Source of the DNA: Paguma larvata | Lineage: Eukaryota > Chordata > Mammalia > Carnivora > Viverridae | Direction of reading: 5' to 3' | Length of the DNA stretch: 64,000 nucleotides | NCBI GenBank assembly: GCA_030068075.1 | Contig: CM057839.1 | Coordinates: forward strand, 54,216,960 to 54,280,959 | Part shown: positions 1 to 12,095 of the stretch, in pieces | Layout: every line of letters begins with the position of its first letter | Numbering within the stretch: position 1 is the stretch's first letter | Made by a program: the position numbers and the translations under genes | Notes under the pieces: generated by a model | The model's database searches: none | What the model saw: the letters and a program-made list of their open reading frames with translations, nothing else | Told to the model about the DNA's origin: nothing

Positions 1-729
1 TGAATGAGGTAAAATTTGGGGTGAATTTACTAATATAACCAATTGAATCCAGATTTTACATGAAATATTATGTAGATAAAAGCAGTCTTTAACATAAGCA
101 CCCAGTAAAGAGAATTGGGCATTTATTTATGTGCAAAATTTACATAGAATTTTTAATTAAAAAATAGACCATAAAATTTAAAAATATCGTTACTTACAAA
201 ATCTCCTTCTCCACCCTTCAGCACCATTTGATTTGAAGGGAAGTTAAAGTAAGTTTTTAAGCTTATTAACTGCCTTCTCCCGATTTCTTTATTTAGTCCC
301 TGGACAAGCTAGAAGGATTTGCTTTTAGGCTTATAGTCCTTATGGAAATTGTCTCAGGAAAGGAATTGCCTTGGTCTTTAGATTTGTCTCAGCATTAGAG
401 AAAGCATGACTCTGTGGATTTAGATAAGTGTTCACAGCCTCCCGATTTCTCTATCTCACAGGAGAATTGAGATACCAGAGGATAAGCTTGTTGGCAGAAG
501 ACCTTGTAGTGTTAGTTCTGTATTGCAGCTTTTTAGAGCCATTCCTTCTGGAATGTCCCAAGACCAACATTCAGATGCCAACATATTTTCCAGTATATGT
601 GGACTGATGCACAGAGCTGGCCACTGTTGATAGGCAATGTTACTTTACTCATCATAATTTGGTAATAAAAATGGTGTTCTCTTAATTTGTTGTTATGAGC
701 TAGATAGGTCACCTCCCTCCCGCCCAGGC

Positions 730-1270
730 CCCAATTTAAAACCTTTATTTTCAGTACAAATTATATATGTATATATTTTTAAATTATAGTTTAGTGTATT
801 TTAATATATTCACAGAGTTGTGCGACCATCACTACAATCAATTTTAGAACATTTTCTTCATCTCAGAGGGAAATCCCATACCTGTTAGCAGTCACTCCCC
901 TTTCCTTCACCACCACCCTTGGCAAGCACTAATCTGTTTTCTGTCTGTATAGATTTGCCTATTCTGGACATTTCATACACATGGAATCATATAATATGTG
1001 ATCTCTATGACTGGCTTCTTTCATTTAGGCATAATATTTTTAGATTTCATCCATGTTATGGCATGTATCAGTATTTCTTTGGGTTTTATTGCCAACTAGT
1101 ATACCATTCTATAGATCTACAACATTTTGTGTGTCCATTCACTCATGGGTGGACATTTGAGTTGTTTTTGTTTTTGGCTTATTATGAATACAGCTGCTAT
1201 AAACACTTATGTACAGGTTTTTGCATGAGCATATGTTTTTATTTCTCTTGGGAGTGGAATTATTGAGTCA
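730..1270 (-). mobile_element. Old L1 LINE fragment (ORF2 3' end)
   Basis: Read on the minus strand this matches the familiar end of mammalian L1 ORF2: the 'aggagtggaat' segment, the 'opportunity to move camera'-like conserved block around 'gctgctat.aaca' and the 'accat..gtt' segments, in the usual order. It is broken by many substitutions. The 115-codon frame on the plus strand at 919-1266 is a by-product of the antisense reading and not a gene. Confidence 0.7.
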
Positions 1271-1700
1271 CTTCATAACTTTAATAACCTGAGGAACTAA
1301 CTGCCAGATTGTCATCAGTCCTTTTTTAATCCTTAGCCAGCAAAAGCTTCTATCTACTGTTGCCCTAAAGTAAAACTTTACTCCCTATTACAGATATTTT
1401 CAGGGTGAGTAATATTCATTGTTGCAGGTGCTAGCTAAGGTACTGAAAATGCTCTGTTGGTAAAATATATACCTATAGTCTCTTTTCTTGCCCTTTATTT
1501 TCTAACAGTATTTTCAAATAGACTAAAAATAACTATTTCAATTGATACCTTCTTATATTTTGTACATTTGAAACTGCACTTCACACTAAATGCAGTAATA
1601 GATGGCTGCCGTGCTTCTAAAATGCAAGATTTCGTATTTAAATTTCAAAAGGAATTTTAGTTTTTGCTACTTTGTTAAGTTTTGGATATTTTTCTTTTTT

Positions 1701-1730
1701 CTCTTCTCTTCTCTTCTCTTCTCTTCTCTT
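1701..1730 (+). repeat. (CTCTT)6 microsatellite
   Basis: Six perfect CTCTT units directly precede a minus-strand CAN-SINE fragment and may be its CT-rich neighbourhood. Copy number is likely to be polymorphic. Confidence 0.9.
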
Positions 1731-1745
1731 CTGTTCACTTTTTAT

Positions 1746-1845
1746 TTATTTGCATAATCTCTACATCCAACATGGGGCTCGAACTCTCAATCCTAAGATC
1801 TAGAGTTGCACACTCCTCCGACTGAGCCAACCAAGTGCATCTGGA
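1746..1845 (-). mobile_element. CAN-SINE fragment (old type)
   Basis: The reverse complement carries the tRNA-like head with 'ggttggctcagtcgga', the B-box-like GGTTCGAG region ('ggggctcgaactc' on the plus strand) and the short 'gtaatct.ta..ccaac' tail. It is a short, diverged SINEC copy without the long CT-rich body. Confidence 0.75.
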
Positions 1846-3174
1846 TATTTCTGATTGTATTTTCCTAGTTACTGTAACATTAGTTAACCTAACATTAACT
1901 ATATATGAATACATTTTTTTCTCAATTGGAAGCCATTATTTCTCAGCCTTGGAATACCTTGCAGTCAGTATTTATATGTTTAGCATATAAATAAACAAAT
2001 ACAGTTTAGAAAGCACTTCTTGAAACACATATTAAGTTTAAAAGTTTTGACCCAAAGGAGGTAAACTTTATCAGAAATATGCAAACATGTGAGTCATTTG
2101 CCAGCGCCCAGCAATTGAAGTGTTACTAAGAGTGAGTTGATTTACCAGCACACAAATATTCATTTGATAATAAAATTGCTTTTTCAGAGTTTGGATTAAT
2201 CTGTAAGGTAGTGCTGAGGTGGGGTAGGGCTTGTGCTTTGGCCACTTCACTAGGCATCGTCTACAGAGGGAGAAATGCAGCCTGTGTGACCCGAGAGGAA
2301 GACGAAGGAGCGGGGTGTCCAGTAGGAAAGTGGGGGTGAAACCAGAAGGAAAAGAGGATAGAAATACTGACATGGCCCATGTCTCGAGAATTCACAGCAT
2401 CACCTTCCCAATCCTGTTTACAGTTTTCTCTATGTAAAGGAGTGAAAACATATGTTGCCTTCATTCACAGCTTATGCCTAATGTGTAGTTTGGTTTTTTA
2501 ATCAAATAATTGTGTGCCTCGGAGCCACTAACATCTTCATCAGTAAGCCCTCTGATTTAATCACACAAATCATTTGAAATGATGCTGTGAAATTATCATA
2601 GAACTAAAAATGCCTCTCTTGCCTTGGACCTCTTTGTAAAAAGCATATAATGATTTCCCATTGGCGACTGGATTAACCAGTGCCATTTTGGTATAGATTG
2701 CATATTGTATATTCAGTTCAACCTTTCTGGGAAGATTCTGTGACCAAAAGTCTAATAGGGTCATATAATTTTTCTTACTAAAGCATTAATACTTGGTGAT
2801 CAGCTCTTTGTCAAAGATACTTGTTCTTGACCAATTTCTAGGAACTTAGATATAGTTAAATTATTATTATATATATAATGTTTAGCCGAAATTCCTGGTT
2901 TGGGATTGGTTGGCAGAGCAGTAGAAGGAAAGATGATACGAGAAATGAGGGATGGGGGGTGGAGGAGGGACGGAAGGAGAAAGAGGCTGCAATAGTAGGC
3001 TCCTGTGCCGTGCAGCTCCACATAGGTTTGTCTTGATTTGGGGGGAAAATAGGAATTGGGTCTGTGGATTTCTGGCTTTTGGCCTGCCACAGTGTTTTTC
3101 TTGACCCACAGATATACAAACCACATCCTAAACACTTGACCCCCCCCCCACCTTTTTTTTTAATATATATATAT

Positions 3175-3380
3175 ATTTTTTTTTAATGTTTCTTTATTTT
3201 TGAGAGAGACAGAGCTCGAAGACGGGAGGGGCAGTTAGAGAGGGAGACACAGAATCTGAAGCAGGCTCCAGGCTCTGAGGTGTCAGCACAGACTCAGATG
3301 GGGCTCGAACTCACAAGCCTCGAGATCATGACCGGAGCTGAAATCGGACGCTTAACCTACTGAGCCACCAAGGCGCCCCA
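3175..3380 (-). mobile_element. CAN-SINE, near full length
   Basis: It begins with a T-rich tail copy (3152-3183), then the GA-rich 'gagagagacagag' body, and ends with 'gagccaccaaggcgcccc', the reverse complement of the felid SINE head. Confidence 0.9.
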
Positions 3381-3759
3381 TCGCTTCACCTCTTTGGTCC
3401 AGTATTTGCTTTGCCTTTTCCTTTCCAAGGAAGCTGTAATCTTCTATCCCTTTTTTCTCTGCAGTTCAGACTTGCTGTAAATACTCTCCCACACATCCTT
3501 TGATGAAGAGTTTCTAGATCTGAGCCAGTTTATTTCAAATCTTGTTCCGTAGCACTGCACATAGCAGTAATGAGAAATCTCTCCAATCCTGTGTGACATT
3601 AAGGTGATCTACTGAAGTCTAGAATCCTTTGTTTAAAATGCAGAGGATCAGACAGAAGATTAAATTGAAAAGTCAGTGTTTAGTATAAGAGAAGAATTAG
3701 TATCTTTTGATCTCTGCAGAGAATTGCCGTTCAATTCAAAGGATCAAATACACATCCTC

Positions 3760-3995
3760 AAAACCTACGATCGTGGCTCAGGCTGGGCTGAGTGCCCTTT
3801 CTCAGTGCTCCCATAATATCCTGTGTATATGTCCTTGTTACTGTGCTTTAATTTATGATTGCCCGGCTCTGTCCCTTTGTGTCCCCATTCGCACACCCCG
3901 ATCTTAAACTGTGAACTCTTGGGGATGAAGACTGACTCTGTTACCATTCTCCCTGGCATGTAGTAGGTCTAAAAACAAATATTTGTGTGAATAGA
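3760..3995 (+). mobile_element. L2 LINE 3'-end fragment
   Basis: The phrase 'actgtgaactcttggggatgaagactg' (in short matching blocks), the 'ggcatgtagtaggt' end and 'aatatttgtgtgaatagatga' form the characteristic mammalian L2 3' terminus. It is heavily diverged. Confidence 0.6.
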
Positions 3996-4324
3996 TGAAA
4001 TTTTATAAACGGAGAGTTAGATTACCATTTGATCTTCAGTCCTGTTAGAACTTTTAAAATTTCCCCCTCAGATGGCTTTGTCCCCAACAGTATTTTACCA
4101 TTATAATACAGAGGTTAGTAATAAATGTAATTCAAATTCAGGTAATACAATTTAATCAGTCGAATTATATTTTTCAAACCTGGTCATTGCCCTTTAAGTT
4201 AATTAGAGCTGGGTTCTAAAAATGAGAAAAAGTAGAGTTAGCATAGTTTTAGTCCATAGGACGTTCTAAATGATCTTATCTCAAACACTACCCCAACCCC
4301 CTGCCCAAATCCTTACTTCCCTTG

Positions 4325-4490
4325 TTTACTTTCTTTTTCCGAAAGAGAGAGAGAGAGAAAGAAAGGGAGAGAGAAAGGGAGGGGCAGAGAGAGAAGGAGA
4401 GAAATCCCTAGATCTCTCAAGCTATGAGATCATGACCTGAGCCCAAATCAAGAGTAGGAGGCTTAACCAACTGAGCCACCCAGGTGCCTA
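4325..4490 (-). mobile_element. CAN-SINE, 5' head intact, body shortened
   Basis: A GA-rich body is followed by 'catgacctgagccc' and ends in 'ctgagccacccaggtgcc'. The section that normally holds the 'cagagcctgatgtgggg' block is missing, so the copy carries an internal deletion. Confidence 0.85.
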
Positions 4491-6099
4491 AATAGTTCCC
4501 TTCTTTACTCTTAAGCATTCCCTATTCATTCGGCGTTCAGTGTACTGAGACTCTGTGATGTGCAGGCAGCCACTGTCAGAGCACATGGTTTGATGGGAGA
4601 GAGACATATGAGTAAAGGGTTATAATGTCGTATGAGGGCTATCACTGAGGTACATACCGTGGGAACTGTAAATCTAAGAGGTGGGTGCCAAGTCTTCAAG
4701 GGTGCGGAGTTCAGATTGGAGGGAAGGGATTAAGTATGACGGGGAAAGGAAACAGCATATGAAGAAAACTAGAAGCATGTAGACACACAAATGGTAAGTA
4801 TGTGTTCAGGGAATTCTTAGTTGAGGGAATTCTTAGAAGATGAGGCCAAAGGGAAAAGGCAGGCCTGAATGCGTGGCTCTGAAGGAGTTTAGAATTTAAC
4901 CTGTAGACCAAAAGGGAAGTCACTGAAAATTTTTCAACAGAGGAATAGCTCCCTACCTGTGTCTTTCCTTCAGTGACTCTTGTGACCTATCACTACTATT
5001 ACTTTCTTTACTCATAGGTTGTGGCCAAGTTAATTCAGCTTTAGATTGCAGTTGGAACATTCTAAAACTCCAGAAATAGGCTCTTTCCCACCTTCCACCC
5101 AAACAGAATTCTGTACCATGGCTAGATATTGTGACCCTAATTCCATCTTGTTACCCGAACAGCAGGTTAACAGACTGAATATCTCATCCCATTCTTGTTC
5201 AAGAGGGAAAAAAGAATGACTCTTCATTAAAAAAAACAAAATACTCCATAACCTTATACTAATGTAAGAAAACGAGGATGGACCACACATGAAACCGGCT
5301 GAATTTGTACACTTGAGACTTCATTACTATTTTGTGTTTAACTCTTTTGAGACTTTTCATGGTGTGTACCTGGAATATGAGTGCTCAGGACCCTTGAAGT
5401 CAGGAGAGCTTCTGTCTCGCAGCCATAGCACGCCTAGTGATCCCTCTCTCCATTTTGGACCCATTGCAGCGCGTCCGCAGTTGTTTGATTGTTTGCGCGC
5501 AGGTTTGAGGCCAGTCTCAAAATAAATCATTCTTTGGAATTTTACAAAGATGTCATTCTTGGCACCTAAGCTGAAAATCATTGGTGCCCAGCACGTCAGT
5601 TTCCCTTTATGAAAACTGTTTAATTAGAAAGTAGTTTATGAACAGTGTCTCATTTTTAAAATGTAATTTGAAGTAGCAGGTAGCAGATGTGTGTGTTACC
5701 TGGATGTCTCAAGCCCTTATGCTGACTCATTCGCACAGATCCTTTAGTGGGGCCAGCTGCAGAAAGTGTGGGGACAAGCAGGCTTCTTCCCCGGGAAACC
5801 CAGGCCTCGGTTGATTCACTGCTGCCACCTGCTGGGGCCTGGCTGCTGGAATGGGAAGGCTACACTGGTAACAGAGCTAAGTCATCCAGGGCCGTATGAG
5901 GAGCCGTGTAGAGTTCAGTGCTGACGGCTACCCTTAAGTGAAAGGATCTTACAAACAGTAGAACATGATACCAGTCAGTGTGAGGTGGTGTTCGTTTATG
6001 TTGGTTAACCCAGAATCTCCAGCAGTCGTGAGGCTCGGAGAACTAAGCAACACTGGAGGACTCAGGATCCTAAAGTATTAGAACCTGAAGAATCCTTAC

Positions 6100-6330
6100 C
6101 ACAGACATGGTGGAGCTTTAGCATAGTTAAACCAGAGTCCTAGAGGCGTGTGAAAATGCAGATTCCCAGGCCTGGCCCCAGAGATTGAAATTCACTAGGC
6201 CTAAGATGAGGCTTATTTAACAGTTTTCCCAGGAAGTTCTGATGCAGGTGGCCAAGGCCCATACTCAGGAAAGGCCCTGCCTTAAACATGATCTATGCAG
6301 GAGCTTCTCAACCATTTTTAAATCAGTGCC
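6100..6330 (+). mobile_element. hAT-Charlie-like MER remnant
   Basis: The blocks 'aaaatgcagattcccaggcc', 'ccccagagattgaaattcac', 'tctgatgcaggtggcc' and 'gcttctcaacc' are typical of the short non-autonomous hAT elements of mammals (MER20-like). The family name is from memory and uncertain. Confidence 0.5.
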
Positions 6331-7347
6331 TCATTTCAATTTTTAAAAATTACATCTTCTTTCAACAGGATGAGTCACTAATACTGTAACAGGTTCTTTG
6401 AAGCATATACACAAAATATTATTGGATTGGTTCTTCAGGGGGAAAAAGAACACTTTTAAATAATTAACTTTCCTCTCTATCTCCGAGAGGGAAGTACTAT
6501 AATTTATGTTGGTCCTTTTATAATGGAGTGTTTTTTTGGCCTTGAGCATTGGCATGTAAAGGTAGCATTTGGTATTACACTTATCACAGCCATCAATTCC
6601 CTGAATATAGTAATCATTTGGTTAATGTGTATTAAATTTTCAGGGGCCTAAAATAACGTAAGACAGAGCTCTGCCCTACATCATTGCTCACGTCTGTCCT
6701 TTGGAGGGGCCAAGCACAAGAAAGCTGCAGGCCCGGGCGTTTAGCATGTCTTATTACCACTTCTTAGGCCTTACCTTGGCTTGGCAAGCTTGGCCAGGAT
6801 AAAAACAATACTAATCACAAATAATAACTTGCCTCATTACAGACAAGGAAAAATAAGTGACCTACTAGCACATTTGAAAAGTCACCTGAGAATTCTGGAT
6901 ACTTGAATATTTGTTATTTTTTTATATATACTACTGCTTCTGAAACACTGATTGCAATCCAAGAATAACCCTATCCAGCTGTGAACTGAGTGAGGCTACT
7001 GAACTCGAGGGAAGATTACACTTGGTACACTGCATCATCTTAGTAAACACTGAGACCAGTAACATTCTAGTGTATCTCCATCCAGACATTTTTTTTTTTA
7101 AGCTTTCAGGTTGTTGGCATTCTGGATTTCCAACCCCTCTAATGCAGATGGTCCTATATTTAAAACAGTTATCATGGATTGCATGAATAGAACCAAAAGG
7201 CAGTTTATTGACCTTCTTTATAGGGAAATCTTGTTGAGCTTTCAAGATCATAATTTTTCTTATTTGCTAATGTAGTTTGATGTATGGTTTTATTTTAAAT
7301 TTTGTTTCTTGCCTTCATAATCTCTTCTTGGGAATTTTTGTTTTTAG

Positions 7348-7467
7348 GGGTACCTAAAGGAAATCTTGAAAGAAATTGGTGTTCAGAATGTAAAAGGAAC
7401 CCACAAAAACACATGGGAGCTGAAGCCAGAGTATAGACATTATCAAGGAGAAGAAAAGAGTGATTAA
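7348..7467 (+). CDS. GTF2F2: GTF2F2 last coding exon (TFIIF beta subunit, RAP30), C-terminus
   Basis: This 120-bp segment opens after a good acceptor (TTTTTAG, 7341-7347). It encodes 39 residues ending YQGEEKSD and then TAA (7465-7467). The peptide YLKEILKEIGVQNVKG...HKNTWELKPEYRHY is the C-terminus of human RAP30 as I know it, with Thr where human has Ile after KG. RAP30 pairs with GTF2F1 to form TFIIF, which delivers RNA polymerase II to the preinitiation complex in the nucleus. This exon encodes the end of the C-terminal winged-helix domain, which binds DNA. The full protein is 249 residues, and the earlier exons lie outside the window. The first codon of the exon reads GGG (Gly), where I recall Val in human. 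The reading frame is otherwise intact. Confidence 0.95.
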   Translation, partial: GYLKEILKEIGVQNVKGTHKNTWELKPEYRHYQGEEKSD

Positions 7468-7900
7468 GAAGACTCGGCCAGCCTGCTGACAGACAGCTGA
7501 AGGGTGATGTGCTAAAGACACACCACTGATCCTCAGATACCTGAGTTCCGTCTGTTATGGGGGTAAAATGACTGGACCTTTCCTCTCCCTACGTAAATTT
7601 TTTAAACAATAATCCTTGTAAAGTTACGTAAGTGTTTTTTGATGAAAAAAATTATTTATAGTCTTGTATTAGATTATTCAGGAGCGGGTGTGGGGTTGCG
7701 GAGGTTAAGAAGGTTTTTCTTTTTAAATATTGACTTTTAAAATGTAAAATTAGGAAACGAGTTCTAAATGAGGACTCTCTGTCCTTGTCTTAGCTCTGAG
7801 GAGCTGAGGTCATGCAAATCCAAAGTGAATGGCAAAGCAAGAAAAAGGTCAACTACACAAAGTCTTACAAGGAATAAAAAACCAAAGTTCCTTTTTCTAA
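7468..7900 (+). other. GTF2F2: GTF2F2 3'UTR
   Basis: It follows the stop codon and is AT-rich. Two AATAAA signals occur, at 7873-7878 and 7977-7982. The mRNA end is therefore expected near 7895 or near 8000, and sequence alone does not choose between them. The 61-codon open frame at 7768-7953 lies within this UTR and is not a separate gene. Confidence 0.7.
7873..7878 (+). terminator. GTF2F2: GTF2F2 poly(A) signal, proximal
   Basis: A canonical AATAAA hexamer about 400 nt after the stop codon, followed within 50 nt by a T-rich tract (7921-7945) that could act as the downstream element. Confidence 0.6.
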
Positions 7901-7976
7901 AATTGTCGATAAACAAAGCTGTCTTTATTTATTTATTTTTTTTTTACAGATGATCATTTGCATATTCACACCCGTT

Positions 7977-7982
7977 AATAAA
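7977..7982 (+). terminator. GTF2F2: GTF2F2 poly(A) signal, distal candidate
   Basis: A second AATAAA, within a run of A residues, 510 nt after the stop codon. It may be used instead of, or in addition to, the proximal signal. Confidence 0.45.
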
Positions 7983-8009
7983 AAAAGAGAGCATTTATGT
8001 TTGTACCTT

Positions 8010-9340
8010 AGATAGCAGTTTTCACCATTAGCTTGCTTATTTTACCCTAGTTAGTGACATGAGAAATGCAAAAAAACCTGGCCAGTGGGTATTATTTCTT
8101 TCACTTGCTTTTAAAAGCATTAGAAATTAAATATTTTTCCTACAATTCAAGATATGTCTCCCCCATCTAGATTACAAGCTTCTCAGAAACTGACTTTGCT
8201 GTAGAATTTTCCTGCACACCCAGCAGGCAGGTATTGTCTCTCCTACAACAAATGATGTAGGGGGGAGGCTGGTATGTGTTAGGCAGTCACAAAAACAAAC
8301 ATACCCACAAACAAGACCACCAAAACAAAAGAAGCTTTAACAAATTAAGGACAAGAAAAAGTTGCTTTTTACTTGTTCATTTTGTCAGCTGCATCTGTAT
8401 GCTCGCAACCAAGAAGTAGCAAATACCAACGATTTAAGAAAATGTTATATAATTAAAGCAAATCAAGGAAAAACCTGTCAATGGAATGAATATTTTTCTG
8501 TATTTGATTTTCAGCAGAACACCAGCATGCTGAAGTTCAGTACGACTGCACTGAGAAAATGTTTATTTTTACATTCCCACTGTCAAAAAAAATTCTGACG
8601 AGGGAGGGTGGTCCCGTTCCGTACCCCACCTCCAGTTGTCTTATCCCACTGTGTTCTGGTGCAGGAGCCAAGTAGATCCCCAGTACCTTCCTGTTTCTGA
8701 TGACTTGAGGCTCCGCGTCAGGAAGCAGGTGGATAATGGTGTGACAAGTCTGTATGGCCCTGAGAATTCTGGCTCCCAGTCATGTGCTCGGTTCATAGCT
8801 TCTGTCTTCCCCCAGACCTTGTCTTTATTTCGTGTTTGGTCTGCCCTGAAACAGACTGTGTCTCCCCTACCTCTGTCTTTTGTTTTTATGGTGACAGTGT
8901 CTGCCACATTGAACTTGTACTAGTAGAGCTTCCAGGGCAGACTTGTGTCTCATCTAAAGCTGTGCTTTGGTATTTCTGCAAAAACCTGGTTTCCTCAGCT
9001 TATTTTAGTTACCTTTTACCTCATCACACCTGTCTGTATCTGCTTGAGTTTCTTAAACACTTGTCATCTGTTCAGTGGCATAGCTAATCTAGGCAGCAGA
9101 CTGGTGCCATTTGTGATGAGTTTTTTGAAATTGCTTTAACACTAAAATATGGCTACCAATAATGAACGAGACTCTCCCCGCGTTCCTATATTTTTTTATT
9201 TCAGGACTCTCTTGCTCTGTAAACGTGCTTTACCAACCAAAAATCAGAAAGTAGTAATCCTAAGCCCTTCTAACCACTGATATTGAGAGAGAGGAAGGCT
9301 TATAAGAGATATATATACATCTGGTAAGATAAAGGCACAA
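8010..9340. other. Intergenic, no gene seen
   Basis: No conserved coding or RNA gene is recognisable. 8150-8270 has an L2-like ending ('ctagattacaagcttctcagaaactga', in blocks). Two overlapping frames at 8636-9139 on both strands (64-101 codons) show no domain and start and stop arbitrarily. Confidence 0.6.
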
Positions 9341-9550
9341 GGGGGCACGTGGGTGGCTCAGTCAGTTAAGCATCTGACTTCGGCTCAAGTCATGATCTTA
9401 CAGTTCATGAGTTCAGGCCCTGTGTAAGGCTCTGTGCTGACAGCTCGGAGCCTGGATCCTGCTTCAGATTCTGCATCTCCTTCTCTCTGCCCCTCCCCTG
9501 CTCGCACTGTGTCTTTCTCTCTCTCAAAAATAAACAAACAAAAAAAACAC
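9341..9550 (+). mobile_element. CAN-SINE, full length
   Basis: It starts 'gggggcacgtgggtggctca' and carries the tRNA-like promoter region, the 'gctgacagctcggagcctgg' body, a CT-rich stretch and an AAAATAAACAAACAAAAA tail. Confidence 0.92.
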
Positions 9551-9879
9551 AGGAAGGCCCTGTTTAATAGACGACTTAGTTAAACTCAGCCAGTACACAC
9601 ACTTAAAGGATGTTTTAACTGACAAAATGTAATAAGTATATTTTGGTTGCTGGGCATTGGAAAGATTTGAAATTACATGTTGCCACAGTAACTTCTAAGG
9701 AATAGATCTTAAAAAAGAAAACTGCTTTTGCTCTGTTGTATCATAAGCAGCTCTGAAAGAGTTTAGCAGAGTTGGAGTTGTTCCTAATGGTCTGTGAACA
9801 AATTTTCTTTGAAGCTTATTTTCATCATCATTCGTAGTTATCAGTGAAATAAGAGTGAACATCCTGCCCTTATGTGCCC

Positions 9880-9960
9880 AGAAGTGTGTTAAGTACCTAA
9901 AATACCTCATTTAATTCTCAGAAATACTTCTGAGAAGTAGATAATGTCCATCTTATAGAA
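9880..9960 (-). mobile_element. MIR fragment
   Basis: The series 'gtgttaagtacc', 'ctcatttaattctcag', 'gagaagtagata' is the core and 3' half of a mammalian-wide MIR. It is short and diverged. Confidence 0.5.
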
Positions 9961-10177
9961 TCATTTCCTGCCCAACACTGTGATGAGTCCTGAACCCTCA
10001 TTCGGGGGTATTCTGCCCTTGGGGCAAAGTGAATACCAGAGCGTACTTTTCCATAAACCTTCCCCACACACAGTCTTCCCTGCAGGGACAGTGGTACAGA
10101 CCCCAGAAGAAGCTGCTAGAGAGAGGAGCTTGTCTTTGGCATCCCTACTTTAATACAAACACCCGAACTTCCCTCCT

Positions 10178-10381
10178 GACAAAATGAAAACTGAACTCCG
10201 TCCTTTAAACATTTTTTAAATATATTTATTTTGAGAGAGTGCAGAGAGAGGGAGAGACAAAATCCCAGGCAGGCCTACTGACAAGATGAAAACTGAACTC
10301 CCTCCTTTAAACATTTTTTTAATTTATTTATTTCTAGAGAGTGCAGAGAGAGGGAGAGACAGGATCCCAAGCAGGCCAGGC
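10178..10381. repeat. 102-bp direct tandem duplication at a SINE edge
   Basis: 10178-10279 and 10280-10381 are two copies of one unit, both starting GACAA(A/G)ATGAAAACTGAACT and running into the A-tail and GA-rich part of a minus-strand CAN-SINE. The copies differ at few positions. The unit joins unique flank to SINE sequence, so the duplication happened after the SINE inserted. Confidence 0.88.
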
Positions 10382-10481
10382 ACAGAGCCTGATGTGGGGC
10401 TCGAACTCACAAACCACGAGATTATGACCTGAGCTGAGATCAAGAGTCTGGTGCTTAACAACTGAGCCACCCAGGCGCCCC
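10305..10481 (-). mobile_element. CAN-SINE with target-site duplication
   Basis: It ends 'gagccacccaggcgcccc' at 10481. The flank following it, 'tgaacttcctccttaaaag', repeats the flank before the tail ('tgaactccctcctttaaa', 10292 on), so the target-site duplication is visible. Its tail-side portion was later duplicated (see 10178-10381). The body lacks the section between the GA-rich part and 'cagagcctgatgtgggg'. Confidence 0.9.
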
Positions 10482-11880
10482 TGAACTTCCTCCTTAAAAG
10501 TCAAGATCCTCTTGCTAAAATTTTGTTCCCTGCTATACTTCTAGTACGTGGGTGGGGGGCACAGCTTTAAAGTGGACTCAGACGTTAGGAGTTAAGGGCC
10601 CCTATGGAATGTGACCGGAGGCCGGGGCACTGGGCTGAAGGGCCACCGCCTTAGGTTCGGACTCCGTTTGCTGCGCACCCACCTTTCACCCCAGCACGCC
10701 AGCCATTTCCCCTGGGTTGGCGTAAGAGACCAGGAGGTGATGAGCCGGTCGTCTTCTTCTCGTAGTTTTCTTTCTGACATGAGTACAGAGCAGGTTCCTG
10801 AGCCTAATATTTTCATAATGTGTAAGAGGAGGAATCAGAGATTGCCTTTTAATCTTCCTTTTCTTCCCGTCTTTTCTTCTTCCTACTTCCTTGTCTTTGA
10901 GCAAGTTCTGCCATCCATAGTACAATAGTATGATGTCAGTCTGCCAGACAGCAGTGTAAGCCTTTAATAGTTTATTATGAGAAAATTAAGAGCTTTTATT
11001 GGACTTTGTTAGAAGTCTAAATTAAAAAGGACATAGATTCTGTCTTAAATCTGTCACATCATTTAGTCTTAAATTTTAGAGTTTTAAAGAAATGATTTAG
11101 AGTGTACTGTATATTCAAATGTTGAAATTTATATTTAAAAATCTAAAGATACGAGGTTTCTGTTGTTTTATGGGAGATGTAAGTACACCAAAAGAATATG
11201 TTGCTGGGCCCAACACTTGACTGTGGTGTGGTCAGGGGCTCAGTGCTGTTTATCGGCAAGTATTTACTTACTGACCACGATTATACCCCAGGCACAGTGG
11301 ATACTAAAGTGCTAGACATAAGAGGCGTTCACAGTCTAGTGGGAAATAGAGAATGTAGACGGATACAACAGCGTGTGGGTAGAGAAGTGTGAACTGAGTG
11401 TTGCAATCAATCAGAATATTCCAGTTAATTCATTGTTGCCATTTATGCTCTACATGGATTTCCAATTTTTGGAGCATTCGAATGCAGTAATATGTACTTA
11501 ATTTTAAAACTTCTTTGAATGTAACTTAACCATCGAAAATTTCTAAAACACAAGAGGATTTATACAATGCCTAAGGATCATTATTATGAACACATACGGT
11601 GGATATCTGTAACACATCGATCTTGTTAATAGAATGCTGAATTGAAGGCTTTACTGGGCTAGTCCTTGTGACATTTAAGCCTTATTTCTGATTGCCATTC
11701 TAGTTTCTGTTCTTGAATGAAAGCCTGCGAAGCACTTTGGCCATTCATTCATTCATTCTGTGAAAACCCATTAAATGCCGACTACGTGCCAGGCACCGGG
11801 AGCAAAGGTGACAGCTGTAACAATGTGCCGTGCGAGCCAGTCATCCTCTGCCTGTGTTACTAGTAAGGCAGGAAGGATAA
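10482..11880. other. Intergenic, no gene seen
   Basis: Unique-looking DNA with a frame of 105 codons at 10611-10928, with shadows on both strands and no recognisable domain. 11190-11395 resembles a widely dispersed mammalian repeat ('tgaccacgattataccccaggcac', in blocks) that I cannot name. Confidence 0.55.
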
Positions 11881-11884
11881 AAGC

Positions 11885-12095
11885 TTTCGTTTATCGCACC
11901 TTTCCTGTGTGCCAGGCACTGTGCTGAGCATTCGACATCAGTCATTTAATCATCACCGCAACCTTAAAACATGGATTCTCTTTTTGCCCGTGTTTTATAG
12001 TCGTGGAATGTCAGGCACTGAGAGGTTGAAGAACTGAAACAAGGGCATAGTGTAGTCAGGGCCAGAGCCCGATTCCAATTCCAGAACAGCACTGG
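11885..12095 (-). mobile_element. MIR element
   Basis: It contains 'gtgtgccaggcactgtgctg', 'catttaatcatcaccgcaa', 'gaggttgaagaactg' and 'gtcagggccagagcc', the standard order of a MIR read from its 3' side. One of the better-preserved MIRs here. Confidence 0.7.

Larger units (their letters stand above)
1..7347 (+). other. GTF2F2: Last intron of GTF2F2 (3' part)
   Basis: The sequence ahead of the splice acceptor at 7346-7347 (a T-rich tract ending TTTTTAG) is intronic by position. I found no earlier GTF2F2 exon in it. It contains an old L1 fragment, three CAN-SINE pieces, an L2 3' end, a hAT-like remnant and a CTCTT microsatellite, listed separately. The remainder is AT-rich single-copy-looking DNA. 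Short open frames here (up to about 115 codons) lie in repeats or lack any recognisable domain. Confidence 0.75.

Noticed and set aside
3100..3200. CRISPR-like or regularly spaced repeats
   Set aside because: The repeats are simple C, T and TA runs beside a SINE tail. Nothing in the window resembles a CRISPR array, and the DNA is mammalian.
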